A stretch of 64,000 bases of DNA from Corynebacterium bouchesdurhonense (GTDB lineage Bacteria; Actinomycetota; Actinomycetes; Mycobacteriales; Mycobacteriaceae), in the NCBI RefSeq assembly GCF_900078305.2, contig NZ_LT546028.1:1124570-1188569 (forward strand), in the 5' to 3' direction. The stretch's first letter is position 1; each line of letters opens with the position of its first letter. Below, piece after piece: positions 53,182 to 62,942 of the stretch. The notes beneath the pieces were generated by a model that searched no databases, was not told the origin of the DNA, and saw nothing but the letters and a program-made list of their open reading frames with translations. Both the position numbers and the translations under genes were made by a program.

Positions 53182-54048
53182 ATGGTTGCCACCGGAGACC
53201 CCGATCTGCTCCCCGCCCGCGGCGTGGTGCTCGCCGCGACCCCGCTGGGAAACGCCGCCGACGCGTCCCCGCGCCTGCGCGCCGCCCTCGAGGCCGCTGA
53301 CGTGATCGCCGCGGAGGACACCCGCCGCGCGCGGGCGCTCGCCGCGGCGCTTGGTGTTGAGCCGCGCGGGCGGGTGGTCTCCAACTTCGACCACAACGAG
53401 GCGCAGCGCGCCGACGAGCTTATCGAGGCGGCGCGCGCGGGCGTGGTGCTTGTGGTCACGGACGCGGGCATGCCGCTGGTGTCCGACCCTGGCCACTCCC
53501 TGGTGGCGTCGGCGCACGACGCCGGCGTGCCAGTCACCTGCATCCCGGGGCCGTCGGCGGTGACCACGGCGCTGGCGCTGTCCGGGCTCAACGTCGGCCA
53601 CTTCATCTTCGACGGGTTCGCCCCCCGCAAGCCAGGCGCGCGCGAGGCGTGGCTCGAATCGCTGAAAGGGGAGCGGCGCGCGGTGTGCTTCTTCGAGTCC
53701 CCCCACCGCATCGGGGCAACGCTTGCCGACGCCACCCGGGTTCTCGGCCCCACCCGCCGCGCAGCGGTGTGCCGCGAGCTGACCAAGACCTACGAGGAGG
53801 TGCGCCGCGGCGGCCTTGGCGAGCTCGCCGAGTGGGCGGCGGACGGGCTGCGCGGCGAGATCACCGTGGTCATCGAGGGCGGGGAGGTCGCTGCCGCGGA
53901 GCCGGAGGACCTCGTGGACGAGGTGCTCGCCCGCGTGGACGCGGGCGAGCGGATGAAGGACGCGGTGAAGGAGGTCGCGCGCGAACACGGTGTGAAAAAC
54001 GGCGAGCTCTACGACGCGGCGCTTAGCGCCCGCGACAGCGCCAGGTGA
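53182..54048 (+). CDS. rsmI: 16S rRNA (cytidine1402-2'-O)-methyltransferase RsmI
   Basis: 288 residues. Tetrapyrrole-methylase fold: GVVLAATPLGNAADASPRLR, ADVIAAEDTRRARALAAAL, LVVTDAGMPLVSDPGHSLV, VTCIPGPSAVTTALALSGL (SAM loop), FFESPHRIGATLADATRVL, CRELTKTYEEVRRGGLGEL, GEITVVIEGGE. Methylates C1402 of 16S rRNA. ATG at 53182. A dispersed-motif variant sits in ATLADATRV. Confidence 0.95.
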   Translation: MVATGDPDLLPARGVVLAATPLGNAADASPRLRAALEAADVIAAEDTRRARALAAALGVEPRGRVVSNFDHNEAQRADELIEAARAGVVLVVTDAGMPLVSDPGHSLVASAHDAGVPVTCIPGPSAVTTALALSGLNVGHFIFDGFAPRKPGAREAWLESLKGERRAVCFFESPHRIGATLADATRVLGPTRRAAVCRELTKTYEEVRRGGLGELAEWAADGLRGEITVVIEGGEVAAAEPEDLVDEVLARVDAGERMKDAVKEVAREHGVKNGELYDAALSARDSAR

Positions 54049-54107
54049 AGGGCATGTTCAAGGGAGCGTCGAAAAGCAATAAGCCCCGATAATTTACACT
54101 GAACCCC

Positions 54108-55943
54108 ATGACTGATTCTCAGAACGTTCTTGTGTGCGTGGCGTGGCCGTACGCGAACGGCCCGCGCCACATCGGGCACGTGGCCGGCTTCGGTGTGCCC
54201 TCCGACGTCTTCGCCCGCTACCAGCGAATGTCCGGCAAGAACGTCCTGATGGTCTCCGGCACCGACGAGCACGGCACGCCGCTTCTGGTGCAGGCGGACA
54301 AGGAGGGCGTAACCGTCAAGGAGCTGGCGGACCGCTACAACGCGCAGATCGTGCAGGACCTCGCCGGCCTGGGCTTGAGCTACGACCTGTTCACCCGCAC
54401 CACCACCCGCAACCACTACGCGGTGGTGCAGGAGCTGTTCAAGGGCCTCTATGCCAACGGGTACATGGTCAAGGAGACCACCCAGGGCGCGATTTCCCCG
54501 TCCACCGGCCGTACGCTGCCGGACCGCTACATCGAGGGCACCTGCCCCATCTGCGGCGCCACCGACGCGCGCGGCGACCAGTGCGACACCTGCGGCAACC
54601 AGCTTGACCCGGCGGACCTGATTAACCCGGTGAGCAAGATTAACGGCGAGACGCCCAAGTTCATCGAGACCGAGCACTTCCTGCTCGACCTGCCTGCCCT
54701 GCACGACGCGCTTGAGGCGTGGTTGTCCACCCGCGAGGACTGGCGCCCCAACGTGCTGAAGTTCTCCCTCAACCTTTTGGAGGACATGCGCCCGCGCGCC
54801 ATGACCCGCGACATCGACTGGGGCATCCCGGTGCCGGTGGAGGGATGGGAGGACAACCCGTCGAAGAAGCTCTACGTCTGGTTCGACGCCGTGATTGGCT
54901 ACCTGTCCGCCTCAATCGAGTGGGCGCAGCGCTCCGGCAACCCGGAGGCGTGGAAGGAGTTCTGGCAGAACCCCGACACCGAGGCCTACTACTTCATGGG
55001 CAAGGACAACATCACCTTCCACTCCCAGATCTGGCCGGCGGAGCTGCTCGGCTACGCGGGCAAGGGCTCGAAGGGCGGGCAGCTGCACGAGTACGGTGAG
55101 CTGAACCTGCCCACCGAGGTCGTCTCCTCGGAGTTCCTCACCATGTCCGGCTCCAAGTTCTCCTCCTCCAAGGGCGTGGTGATCTACGTCAAGGACTTCC
55201 TGGCGGAGTTCGGGCCGGACCCGCTGCGCTACTTCATCGCCGTGGCGGGGCCCGAGAACAACGACACGGACTTCACCTGGGACGAGTTTGTCCGCCGCGT
55301 AAACAACGAGCTGGCCAACGGCTGGGGCAACCTGGTGAACCGCACCGTGTCCATGGCCCACAAGAACTTCGGACAGGTGCCGGTGCCGGGGCCGCTCGAG
55401 GACGCGGACAAGCGCATCCTGGACCTGGCGGAGCGCACCTTCGCCGCCGCCGGGGAGGACCTGAGCAAGGCCCGCTTCAAGTCCGCCATCACCCAGATCA
55501 TGCACGTGGTAGGCGAGGCGAACGCCTACATCGCGGAGATGGAGCCGTGGAAGCTGGCCAAGGACGAGGCCCAGCGCGAGCGCCTGGCCACCGTCCTGTG
55601 GACCGCGCTGCAGGTGGTCTCGGACTGCAACACCATGCTCACCCCGTTCTTGCCGCACACTGCCCAGCGCGTGCACGAGACCCTCGGCCGCACCGGCGTG
55701 TGGGCCGCGGCGCCGCGCGTGGAGGAGGTTGTGGACGACGCTGAGTACGCGCTCGTGGGCGCCGGCCTGCCTGTAAAGGGCCAGACCTACCTGACCATCA
55801 CCGGCGACTACACCCAGGAGCAGGCGCAGTGGGGTCGCGTGGAGGTCGCCCCCGGCACGGAGCTTTCCAAGCCGGAGCCGCTGATTGCCAAGCTGGACCC
55901 GGAGCTCGGGGAGACCGGCCCCGAGTGGGCGCCGGTGCAGTAG
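54108..55943 (+). CDS. metG: Methionyl-tRNA synthetase
   Basis: 611 residues. Class [20 protein letters not shown] (HIGH), [19 protein letters not shown], zinc knuckle [35 protein letters not shown], and the KMSKS-type loop [17 protein letters not shown], followed by an anticodon-binding domain ([20 protein letters not shown]) and a C-terminal extension. Charges tRNA-Met. ATG at 54108; a reverse motif copy lies in the leader (GCGTCGAAAAGC). Confidence 0.97.
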   Translation: MTDSQNVLVCVAWPYANGPRHIGHVAGFGVPSDVFARYQRMSGKNVLMVSGTDEHGTPLLVQADKEGVTVKELADRYNAQIVQDLAGLGLSYDLFTRTTTRNHYAVVQELFKGLYANGYMVKETTQGAISPSTGRTLPDRYIEGTCPICGATDARGDQCDTCGNQLDPADLINPVSKINGETPKFIETEHFLLDLPALHDALEAWLSTREDWRPNVLKFSLNLLEDMRPRAMTRDIDWGIPVPVEGWEDNPSKKLYVWFDAVIGYLSASIEWAQRSGNPEAWKEFWQNPDTEAYYFMGKDNITFHSQIWPAELLGYAGKGSKGGQLHEYGELNLPTEVVSSEFLTMSGSKFSSSKGVVIYVKDFLAEFGPDPLRYFIAVAGPENNDTDFTWDEFVRRVNNELANGWGNLVNRTVSMAHKNFGQVPVPGPLEDADKRILDLAERTFAAAGEDLSKARFKSAITQIMHVVGEANAYIAEMEPWKLAKDEAQRERLATVLWTALQVVSDCNTMLTPFLPHTAQRVHETLGRTGVWAAAPRVEEVVDDAEYALVGAGLPVKGQTYLTITGDYTQEQAQWGRVEVAPGTELSKPEPLIAKLDPELGETGPEWAPVQ

Positions 55944-55987
55944 CCGCGCAGGTCGCGTAGAACGCGCAGGCCGCGCAGGCCCCGGGG

Positions 55988-56380
55988 TTACAGGAACTGG
56001 CCTAAGAAGGCGGTGAGCTTGCCCGGTTCCTCGTCTTCGAAGCGCTGGTCCACCACCACCAGGGGCGCGAGGTACTTCTCGTCTGGGCCTTCTGGGTCGC
56101 GGGCGACGACGAGGTCGGCCCCGAAGTCGTCGACAAGCAAGCGCCAGGCGAAGCCTTCTCGCACCAGCGACTCGCCGAGCGCGGTGCCGTAGATGCGGGC
56201 GGTCTCGCCGCGCGGGTACGCCCTGCGCACGTCGAGCGGCAGCGCGAGGTAGTCCCTCAACTCGGCCTCGAAGCTGCCGACGATGTCCGCCGGCGAGCCG
56301 TTGATGCCCCGCCCGGCCGCCTCCGCAAGATCCGCCTCGATCGTGGCACGGGTCTGGTCGTCGATGTCGTTGAATGCCAT
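55988..56380 (-). CDS. DUF3806-like small protein
   Basis: 130 residues: DDQTRATIEADLAEAAGRGI, SFEAELRDYLALPLDVRRAY, GTALGESLVREGFAWRLLVD, VARDPEGPDEKYLAPLVVVD. The pattern (helical start, a conserved GxxLGExLV, then a strand with an acidic Asp-rich turn) resembles DUF3806 proteins, but I am only moderately sure. Function unknown. ATG at 56380. Divergent from tatD, 12 bp apart. Confidence 0.6.
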   Translation of the reverse strand: MAFNDIDDQTRATIEADLAEAAGRGINGSPADIVGSFEAELRDYLALPLDVRRAYPRGETARIYGTALGESLVREGFAWRLLVDDFGADLVVARDPEGPDEKYLAPLVVVDQRFEDEEPGKLTAFLGQFL

Positions 56381-56392
56381 ACAGTGCATCGT

Positions 56393-57229
56393 ATGAGTAA
56401 GAAGAAGCCGCGTCCCACACCCGTACCCGCCGGGAGCATTCCTGGGCTTGTCGACGCTCACACCCACCTCGCTTCCGCCGGCGCGAAGACGAAACCCGAC
56501 GTGGACGCCATGGTGGACCGCGCGCTCGCCGCCGGGGTGGAGCGCATCTGCACGGTGGGCGACGGCTTGGAGGAGGCCGAGTCGGCCCTGAAGGCCGCGC
56601 ATGACAACGATCGCGTGGTGGCCGCGTGCGCTATCCACCCAACCCGCGCCGCAGAGCTCGACCAGGCGGCGCGCACTAGGCTGACGGAGATGGTCGCGGA
56701 CCCGCGCTGCGTGGCGGTGGGGGAGACCGGCATCGACACCTACTGGCTCGCGCACGACGCAGACGGCACCGCCAGTCTCCAAGTGCAGGAGGAGGCGTTC
56801 CGGTGGCACATCGAGCTCGCCGCGGCGAGCGGCAAAGCGCTGATGATCCACAACCGGGAGGGCGACGCGGAGGTGCTGCGGATCCTGGCCGACTCGCCGC
56901 GGCCGCCGCACGTGATCCTGCACTGCTTCTCCTCGCCGCTGGAGGTGGCGCGCGAGGCCCTCGAGCGCGGCTACGTGCTCAGCTTCGCGGGCAACGTGAC
57001 CTTTAAGCGCAACGAGTACCTGCGCGAGGCGGCGGCGCTGGCGCCCGCGGGGCAGTACCTGATCGAGACGGACGCGCCGTACATGACACCCGAGCCGTTT
57101 CGCGGTGCGCGCAACGAGCCGGCGCTGATCGGGCACACAGCGAAGGTGGTGGCCGACGCGCGCGGGGTGGATGTGACCGTTGTGGCTAGCGAGGTGCGTG
57201 AGACATTTTCGCAGGTCTACGGCGTGTAA
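56393..57229 (+). CDS. tatD: TatD-family metal-dependent hydrolase/DNase
   Basis: 278 residues. Start SIPGLVDAHTHLASAGAKTK (H-x-H metal site), VAACAIHPTRAAEL, VAVGETGIDTYW, LMIHNREGDAEVLRIL, HVILHCFSSPLEVAREAL and YLIETDAPYMTPEPFRG. All metal ligands are visible. TatD enzymes are 3'-5' DNases acting in DNA repair or turnover. tatD-rpf-rsmA-ispE order matches mycobacteria. The motif copy encodes GLVDAHTHL, where the first metal-binding His lies. Confidence 0.93.
   Translation: MSKKKPRPTPVPAGSIPGLVDAHTHLASAGAKTKPDVDAMVDRALAAGVERICTVGDGLEEAESALKAAHDNDRVVAACAIHPTRAAELDQAARTRLTEMVADPRCVAVGETGIDTYWLAHDADGTASLQVQEEAFRWHIELAAASGKALMIHNREGDAEVLRILADSPRPPHVILHCFSSPLEVAREALERGYVLSFAGNVTFKRNEYLREAAALAPAGQYLIETDAPYMTPEPFRGARNEPALIGHTAKVVADARGVDVTVVASEVRETFSQVYGV
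56446..56457 (+). repeat. Exact dispersed 12-mer (in tatD)
   Basis: GCTTGTCGACGC in the context GGGAGCATTCCTGG-motif-TCACACC. Codes for GLVDAH, directly before the metal-binding histidines. Confidence 0.85.
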
Positions 57230-57259
57230 GGCCCCAAAAAATATCCCGCCGGAGCTTGA

Positions 57260-58459
<1,200 letters not shown>

Positions 58460-58465
58460 GCCTGC

Positions 58466-59314
58466 ATGAGCGATTCCCACCTGCTTGGCCCGGTAGAGAT
58501 CCGGGAGCTGGCCGACGATCTGGGCGTGGTGCCCACCAAAAAGCTCGGCCAGAACTTCGTGCACGACCCGAACACGGTGCGCCGCATCGTCGCCGCCGCG
58601 GACCTCTCGCCCGAGGACGTGGTGGTGGAGGTAGGCCCCGGCCTCGGCTCGCTCACCCTCGGGTTGGTGGACACCGTGCGCCGCGTGGTCGCGCTGGAGA
58701 TCGACCCGCGGTTGGCTGGGCGGTTGGAGGAGACTGCCCGCACACGCGCCCCCGAATACGCCGGGCGGCTCACGGTTATTAACAAGGACGCGCTGAAGGT
58801 GACGCGCGCCGACGTCGACGCAGAGCCGACGGCGCTGGTGGCCAACCTGCCCTACAACGTCTCCGTGCCGGTATTGCTGCACCTGCTCGCGGAGTTCCCC
58901 TCCATCCGGCGGGTGTTGGTGATGGTGCAAAAGGAGGTGGCGGACCGCCTGGCCGCGGCCCCCGGCTCCAAAATCTACGGCGTGCCCAGCGTCAAAGCCT
59001 CGTTCTACGGGGACGTCTCACGCGCCGGGACCATTGGCAAGAACGTGTTCTGGCCGGCACCGAACATCGAGTCGGGGCTTGTGCGTATCGATGTGGACGC
59101 GCGCCGGGACCGCTCGCTGAAGGGGCAGGTTTTTCCGCTTGTCGACGCAGCCTTTGCACAGCGCCGCAAGACCCTGCGCTCCACCCTGGCCGCCGTCTAC
59201 GGGTCCCCGCAGGCCGCCGAGGACGCCCTGCGCGCCGCCGGCATCGACCCGGGGCTGCGGGGCGAGGCGCTCTCGGTGGAGGACTTTGTCAGGCTGGGTG
59301 AGCAGCGTGGCTGA
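58466..59314 (+). CDS. rsmA: 16S rRNA dimethyladenosine transferase RsmA (KsgA)
   Basis: 282 residues. SAM-binding: [47 protein letters not shown], and the catalytic [18 protein letters not shown] (NLPY). Dimethylates two adenosines near the 3' end of 16S rRNA. C-terminal region: [20 protein letters not shown], which includes an exact motif copy. Stop overlaps ispE. ATG at 58466. Confidence 0.97.
   Translation: MSDSHLLGPVEIRELADDLGVVPTKKLGQNFVHDPNTVRRIVAAADLSPEDVVVEVGPGLGSLTLGLVDTVRRVVALEIDPRLAGRLEETARTRAPEYAGRLTVINKDALKVTRADVDAEPTALVANLPYNVSVPVLLHLLAEFPSIRRVLVMVQKEVADRLAAAPGSKIYGVPSVKASFYGDVSRAGTIGKNVFWPAPNIESGLVRIDVDARRDRSLKGQVFPLVDAAFAQRRKTLRSTLAAVYGSPQAAEDALRAAGIDPGLRGEALSVEDFVRLGEQRG
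59137..59148 (+). repeat. Exact dispersed 12-mer (in rsmA)
   Basis: GCTTGTCGACGC in the context GGGGCAGGTTTTTCC-motif-AGCC. Codes for PLVDAAFA, a natural RsmA sequence. Confidence 0.85.
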
Positions 59315-59318
59315 GCAG

Positions 59319-60314
59319 ATGGCCCAGCGAACTGTGTTCACCGCTTCCGCGCCCGCCAAGGTCAACCTGCACCTGGGCGTGGGGGAGCGGATGTGGGACG
59401 GCTACCACGAGTTGACCACCGTCTTCCAGGCTGTGGACCGCCGCGAGGTGGTGCGCCTGGTTGTCGAACCCGGCGCCGAGCGCACGCGGTTGGGATCCGT
59501 GGTCGAGGGCATCAGCACCCGGTGGCTGTTCGACGACACCCTGCCGGAGAACATCGACACACCCAAAAACCTGGCGTGGAGGGCGGTGGACGTGGCCGTG
59601 TCCGCCTGGCGCATGAACTGCGACGCAACGGCCGGGATCATCCACCCCGCGCTGCCCAAGTTGCGAATTGAGGTTGACAAATCTGTATTCATCGCGGGCG
59701 GGATGGCCGGCGGTTCCGCCGACGCCGCGGCCGCGCTGCTCGCCGCACACCACTACATCGAGCACTTCTGGGGCGAGCCCGTGGGGGCCTGGCACAACAC
59801 CGAGGGGCTCGCGCGGGGGCTGGGGGCCGACGTGCCGTTTGCGGTGCACGGCGGCAACGCCGTGGGGCGCGGGCGCGGCGATCATTTGCGCGCGCTGCCC
59901 TCGGAGCTCCCGTTTTGGTGGGTGTTTGTGAACCCGGCGACCACGCTGAGCACCGCCGAGTGCTTTGCCAAGCTCGACCAGCTGCGCGAAGGAAACCCGG
60001 AGCTTGCGCCCCAGCTCGACCCGTCGCGGGTGACGGACGCGCTCATCACGGGTAACCCGCACGAGCTGGCCGCGGGCCTGCACAACGACCTGGAGATGCC
60101 GGCGCGCCTGCTGCGGCCGGCAATTGGCGAGGTGCTCGACTTCGGCAACGCGTACGCGCTGCGCGCCATCGTCTCCGGCTCGGGCCCCACCGTGGCCATG
60201 CTGTGCGAGGGTGAGGAGCACGCGCTCGCCGTGCGCTCGCGCGTGCGAGAGGTGTTCCCCGGCTACCAGGCCTTCGCCTGCGGCGGGCCCGCCCACGGGG
60301 TGCGGATGGCCTAG
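59319..60314 (+). CDS. ispE: 4-diphosphocytidyl-2-C-methylerythritol kinase IspE
   Basis: 331 residues from the ATG at 59319; the GTG at 59307, overlapping rsmA, would give 335. GHMP kinase motifs: TASAPAKVNLHLGVGERMWD, FIAGGMAGGSADAAAALLAA (ATP loop), GLGADVPFAVHGGNAVGRGRG, AIVSGSGPTVAMLCEG. Phosphorylates CDP-ME in the non-mevalonate isoprenoid pathway. The C-terminal end is typical. Confidence 0.95.
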   Translation: MAQRTVFTASAPAKVNLHLGVGERMWDGYHELTTVFQAVDRREVVRLVVEPGAERTRLGSVVEGISTRWLFDDTLPENIDTPKNLAWRAVDVAVSAWRMNCDATAGIIHPALPKLRIEVDKSVFIAGGMAGGSADAAAALLAAHHYIEHFWGEPVGAWHNTEGLARGLGADVPFAVHGGNAVGRGRGDHLRALPSELPFWWVFVNPATTLSTAECFAKLDQLREGNPELAPQLDPSRVTDALITGNPHELAAGLHNDLEMPARLLRPAIGEVLDFGNAYALRAIVSGSGPTVAMLCEGEEHALAVRSRVREVFPGYQAFACGGPAHGVRMA

Positions 60315-60356
60315 CGCACTCGAACCCGTTGCCGAACGCGTGTACGATTTTTGCGC

Positions 60357-61049
60357 ATGGCACTGCTCGACGCCCTCCGCTACCACCTCGACGGCAACAC
60401 CAGCGCCGTGGAGACGCGCCTTTGCGACCTCGCGGCCGAACCCGCGCCCGCCCAGCCGGGTGCGGCAGGCAGGCGGGGGAGGGCGGCGAAATATATACCG
60501 TCGAGAAGCAAGCTCCTCCAAGACAGCTTTGTGGCGGTTGACTTCGAAACGGCGAACCGCGTCGGCGGCGCCAGCGCGTGCCAGGTGGGGATGGTGCGCG
60601 TGGAGGACGGCGACGTGGCGGAGAGTTTCTGCACCTACCTGCGCCCGCCGGAGGAACACATCGCGTTCGAATTCAGCCACATCCACGGGATCTACCGCGG
60701 CGACGTGGAGGACGCCCCGAGCTGGTTCGACATCGCAGACCGCGTGGTGGAGTTCGTCGCTGGCGCGCCGGTGTACGCGCACAACGCCACCTTCGACGCC
60801 TCGGTGTGGCGGGGGTTGGACCGCTACTACTTCACCGGCACGTTCCCGACGGAGTTCTACTGCACGGCGCGTATGAGCCGGCGCCTGCTGCCGCAATTGC
60901 CGGACCACACGCTGCCCACTGTGGCCGCCTACTGCGCGCCGGGCTTTCGCCTTGACCACCACCGCGCCGACTCCGACGCGCTGGCTTGCGCGCACATCGT
61001 GGCGCAGTTCCAGCGGGACCGAGCGCTGCACCCGCTGCTTGCACCGTAG
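60357..61049 (+). CDS. DEDDh-family 3'-5' exonuclease (PolC/epsilon-like)
   Basis: 230 residues. An N-terminal linker of about 55 residues, including a motif variant (PSRSKLL), precedes the exonuclease: DSFVAVDFETANRVGGASAC (D-x-E), EFSHIHGIYRGDVEDAPSWF, PVYAHNATFDASVWRGL (second Asp), GFRLDHHRADSDALACAHIV (His and last Asp). All DEDDh residues are present. Role in DNA repair/proofreading is inferred. ATG at 60357. Confidence 0.9.
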   Translation: MALLDALRYHLDGNTSAVETRLCDLAAEPAPAQPGAAGRRGRAAKYIPSRSKLLQDSFVAVDFETANRVGGASACQVGMVRVEDGDVAESFCTYLRPPEEHIAFEFSHIHGIYRGDVEDAPSWFDIADRVVEFVAGAPVYAHNATFDASVWRGLDRYYFTGTFPTEFYCTARMSRRLLPQLPDHTLPTVAAYCAPGFRLDHHRADSDALACAHIVAQFQRDRALHPLLAP

Positions 61050-61060
61050 AATCACACGCG

Positions 61061-62899
61061 ATGGCTAACCTGATCAACCTCGAAAACGTGTCCAAGTCCT
61101 GGGGCCTGAAGACGCTTCTGGACGCCGTCTCGCTGGGCATCCAGTCGGGCGACCGCATCGGCATCGTCGGCGTCAACGGCGGCGGCAAGACCACGCTGCT
61201 GGAGGTGCTCACCGGCATCGAGCCGCCGGATGCCGGGCGCGTGTCCCACAACTCCTCGCTGCGCATGGCGGTGGTCACGCAGCGCTTCGAGCTGGACAGC
61301 GCCGTGACGGTGGGCCAGGCAGTAGTGGAGCCGCTGGGGCTGCAGACTTACGAGTGGGCCTCCAACGCCAAGGTGCGCGAGGTGCTGCAGGGCACCGGAG
61401 TGGCGGCGCTGGGACTGGACACGCCCGTGGGCGAGCTCTCCGGCGGCGAGCGCCGCCGCGTCAACCTCGCCGCCGCGCTGGTGCAGGACTTGGACCTGGT
61501 GGTCCTTGACGAGCCCACCAACCACCTGGACGTGGAGGGGGTGCAGTGGTTGGCGGACCACCTGCTCGCGCGCAAGCTCGCCGTGGTGGTGGTCACGCAC
61601 GACCGCTGGTTCCTCGACGCCGTGGCCACGCTGACGTGGGAGGTGCACGACGGCACCGTGGACGTCTACGAGGGCGGCTACAACGACTGGACCTTCGCCC
61701 GCGCCGAGCGCGCCCGCCAGGCCGACGCCATTGAGCAGCGCCGCCGCAACCTGGCGCGCAAGGAGCTGGCGTGGCTGCGCCGCGGCGCTCCGGCGCGCAC
61801 CTCCAAGCCCCGATATCGCATCGAGGCGGCCGAGGCGCTCATCGCCGACGTGCCCGCACCGCGCGACAAGGTCGAGCTCATGGCGTTTTCCAAGCAGCGC
61901 CAGGGCCGGGTGGTAATTGAGCTGGAGGACGCCCGCATCGGCGCGCTCGACGGGCGCACCCTGGTGGACCACCTCACCTGGCGGCTCGCGCCGGGCGAGC
62001 GCATCGGCCTCGTCGGCGTCAACGGCTCCGGCAAGACCACGCTGCTGCGCACCCTGGCGGGGGAATACCCGCTGGCAGCCGGCAAGCGGGTGGAGGGGCA
62101 AACCACCCGCATCGGCTGGCTGCGCCAGGAGCTGGATGATCTGGATCCCGGGCGACGGGTGATCGACGCGGTGGAGGACGTGGCCACCTACATCGAGCTG
62201 GGCAAGGGGCAGATCTCCGCGTCCCAGCTGGCGGAGCGCCTCGGGTTCTCGCCCAAGCGCCAACGCACCCCGGTCGGCGACCTCTCCGGCGGCGAGCGCC
62301 GCCGCCTCCAGCTCACGCGCGTGCTGATGAGCGAGCCGAACGTGCTGCTGCTTGACGAGCCCACGAACGACCTGGACATCGACACTCTGCAGGAGCTGGA
62401 GGACCTGCTGGACAACTGGCCCGGCACCCTGGTGGTCATCTCCCACGACCGATACCTCATCGAGCGCATCGCCGACAACACCTACGCGCTGTTCGGGGAC
62501 GGGCGGCTGACTAACCTGCCGGGCGGCATCCAGCAGTACCTCGACCGCCGCGCCGCCGAGCAGTCGCAGGCGGGGGTGCTGGACCTGGGTGGGGCTGCGG
62601 GCGGCGCTGCGGGGAGCGGTGCGGGTGGCGGCGCGCAGGGGGGCGTCGACAAGCACAAGGCCCTCTCCTCGCAGGAGGAGCGCGAGCTGCGCAAGAAGAT
62701 GAACGCCCTGGAGCGCAAGCTCGAGCGCGCCGACCGGGACGCGGAGGGGCTGGAGGCGCAGATCGCGGCGATGTCCGCGGCGGACGCGCCGGACTTCGAG
62801 GCGATCGGCGCGAAGACACGCGAGCTTCAGGCGGCGCGCCAGGTGCGCGAGGAGCTCGAGCTGGAGTGGCTCGAGCTTGGGGAGCGGCTGGAGGGCTAG
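61061..62899 (+). CDS. ABC-F family ATPase (translation factor-like)
   Basis: 612 residues with two ABC domains: IVGVNGGGKTTLLEVLTG and LVGVNGSGKTTLLRTLAG (Walker A), signatures ELSGGERRRVNLAAALVQ and DLSGGERRRLQLTRVLMS, Walker B VVLDEPTNHLD and LLLDEPTNDLD. No membrane domain; the ABC-F linker between the domains (WLRRGAPARTSKPRYRIE) is present. A Gly/Ala-rich insert and coiled-coil C-terminus (SSQEERELRKKMNALERKLE) follow. Acts on ribosomes or in translation quality control. ATG at 61061. Confidence 0.95.
   Translation: MANLINLENVSKSWGLKTLLDAVSLGIQSGDRIGIVGVNGGGKTTLLEVLTGIEPPDAGRVSHNSSLRMAVVTQRFELDSAVTVGQAVVEPLGLQTYEWASNAKVREVLQGTGVAALGLDTPVGELSGGERRRVNLAAALVQDLDLVVLDEPTNHLDVEGVQWLADHLLARKLAVVVVTHDRWFLDAVATLTWEVHDGTVDVYEGGYNDWTFARAERARQADAIEQRRRNLARKELAWLRRGAPARTSKPRYRIEAAEALIADVPAPRDKVELMAFSKQRQGRVVIELEDARIGALDGRTLVDHLTWRLAPGERIGLVGVNGSGKTTLLRTLAGEYPLAAGKRVEGQTTRIGWLRQELDDLDPGRRVIDAVEDVATYIELGKGQISASQLAERLGFSPKRQRTPVGDLSGGERRRLQLTRVLMSEPNVLLLDEPTNDLDIDTLQELEDLLDNWPGTLVVISHDRYLIERIADNTYALFGDGRLTNLPGGIQQYLDRRAAEQSQAGVLDLGGAAGGAAGSGAGGGAQGGVDKHKALSSQEERELRKKMNALERKLERADRDAEGLEAQIAAMSAADAPDFEAIGAKTRELQAARQVREELELEWLELGERLEG
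62643..62654 (-). repeat. Exact dispersed 12-mer (in the ABC-F gene linker)
   Basis: Plus strand GCGTCGACAAGC then ACAAGG. Codes for GVDKHKALSS, in the Gly/Ala-rich linker before the C-terminal coiled coil. Confidence 0.85.
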
Positions 62900-62942
62900 C
62901 TCCGCGCTGCGCCTGCCCGCGAGCTGCGGAACAATGGGGCGC

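Noticed and set aside
59289..61055. Long minus-strand frame opposite ispE and the exonuclease
   Set aside because: Antisense shadow; both plus-strand genes are well supported.
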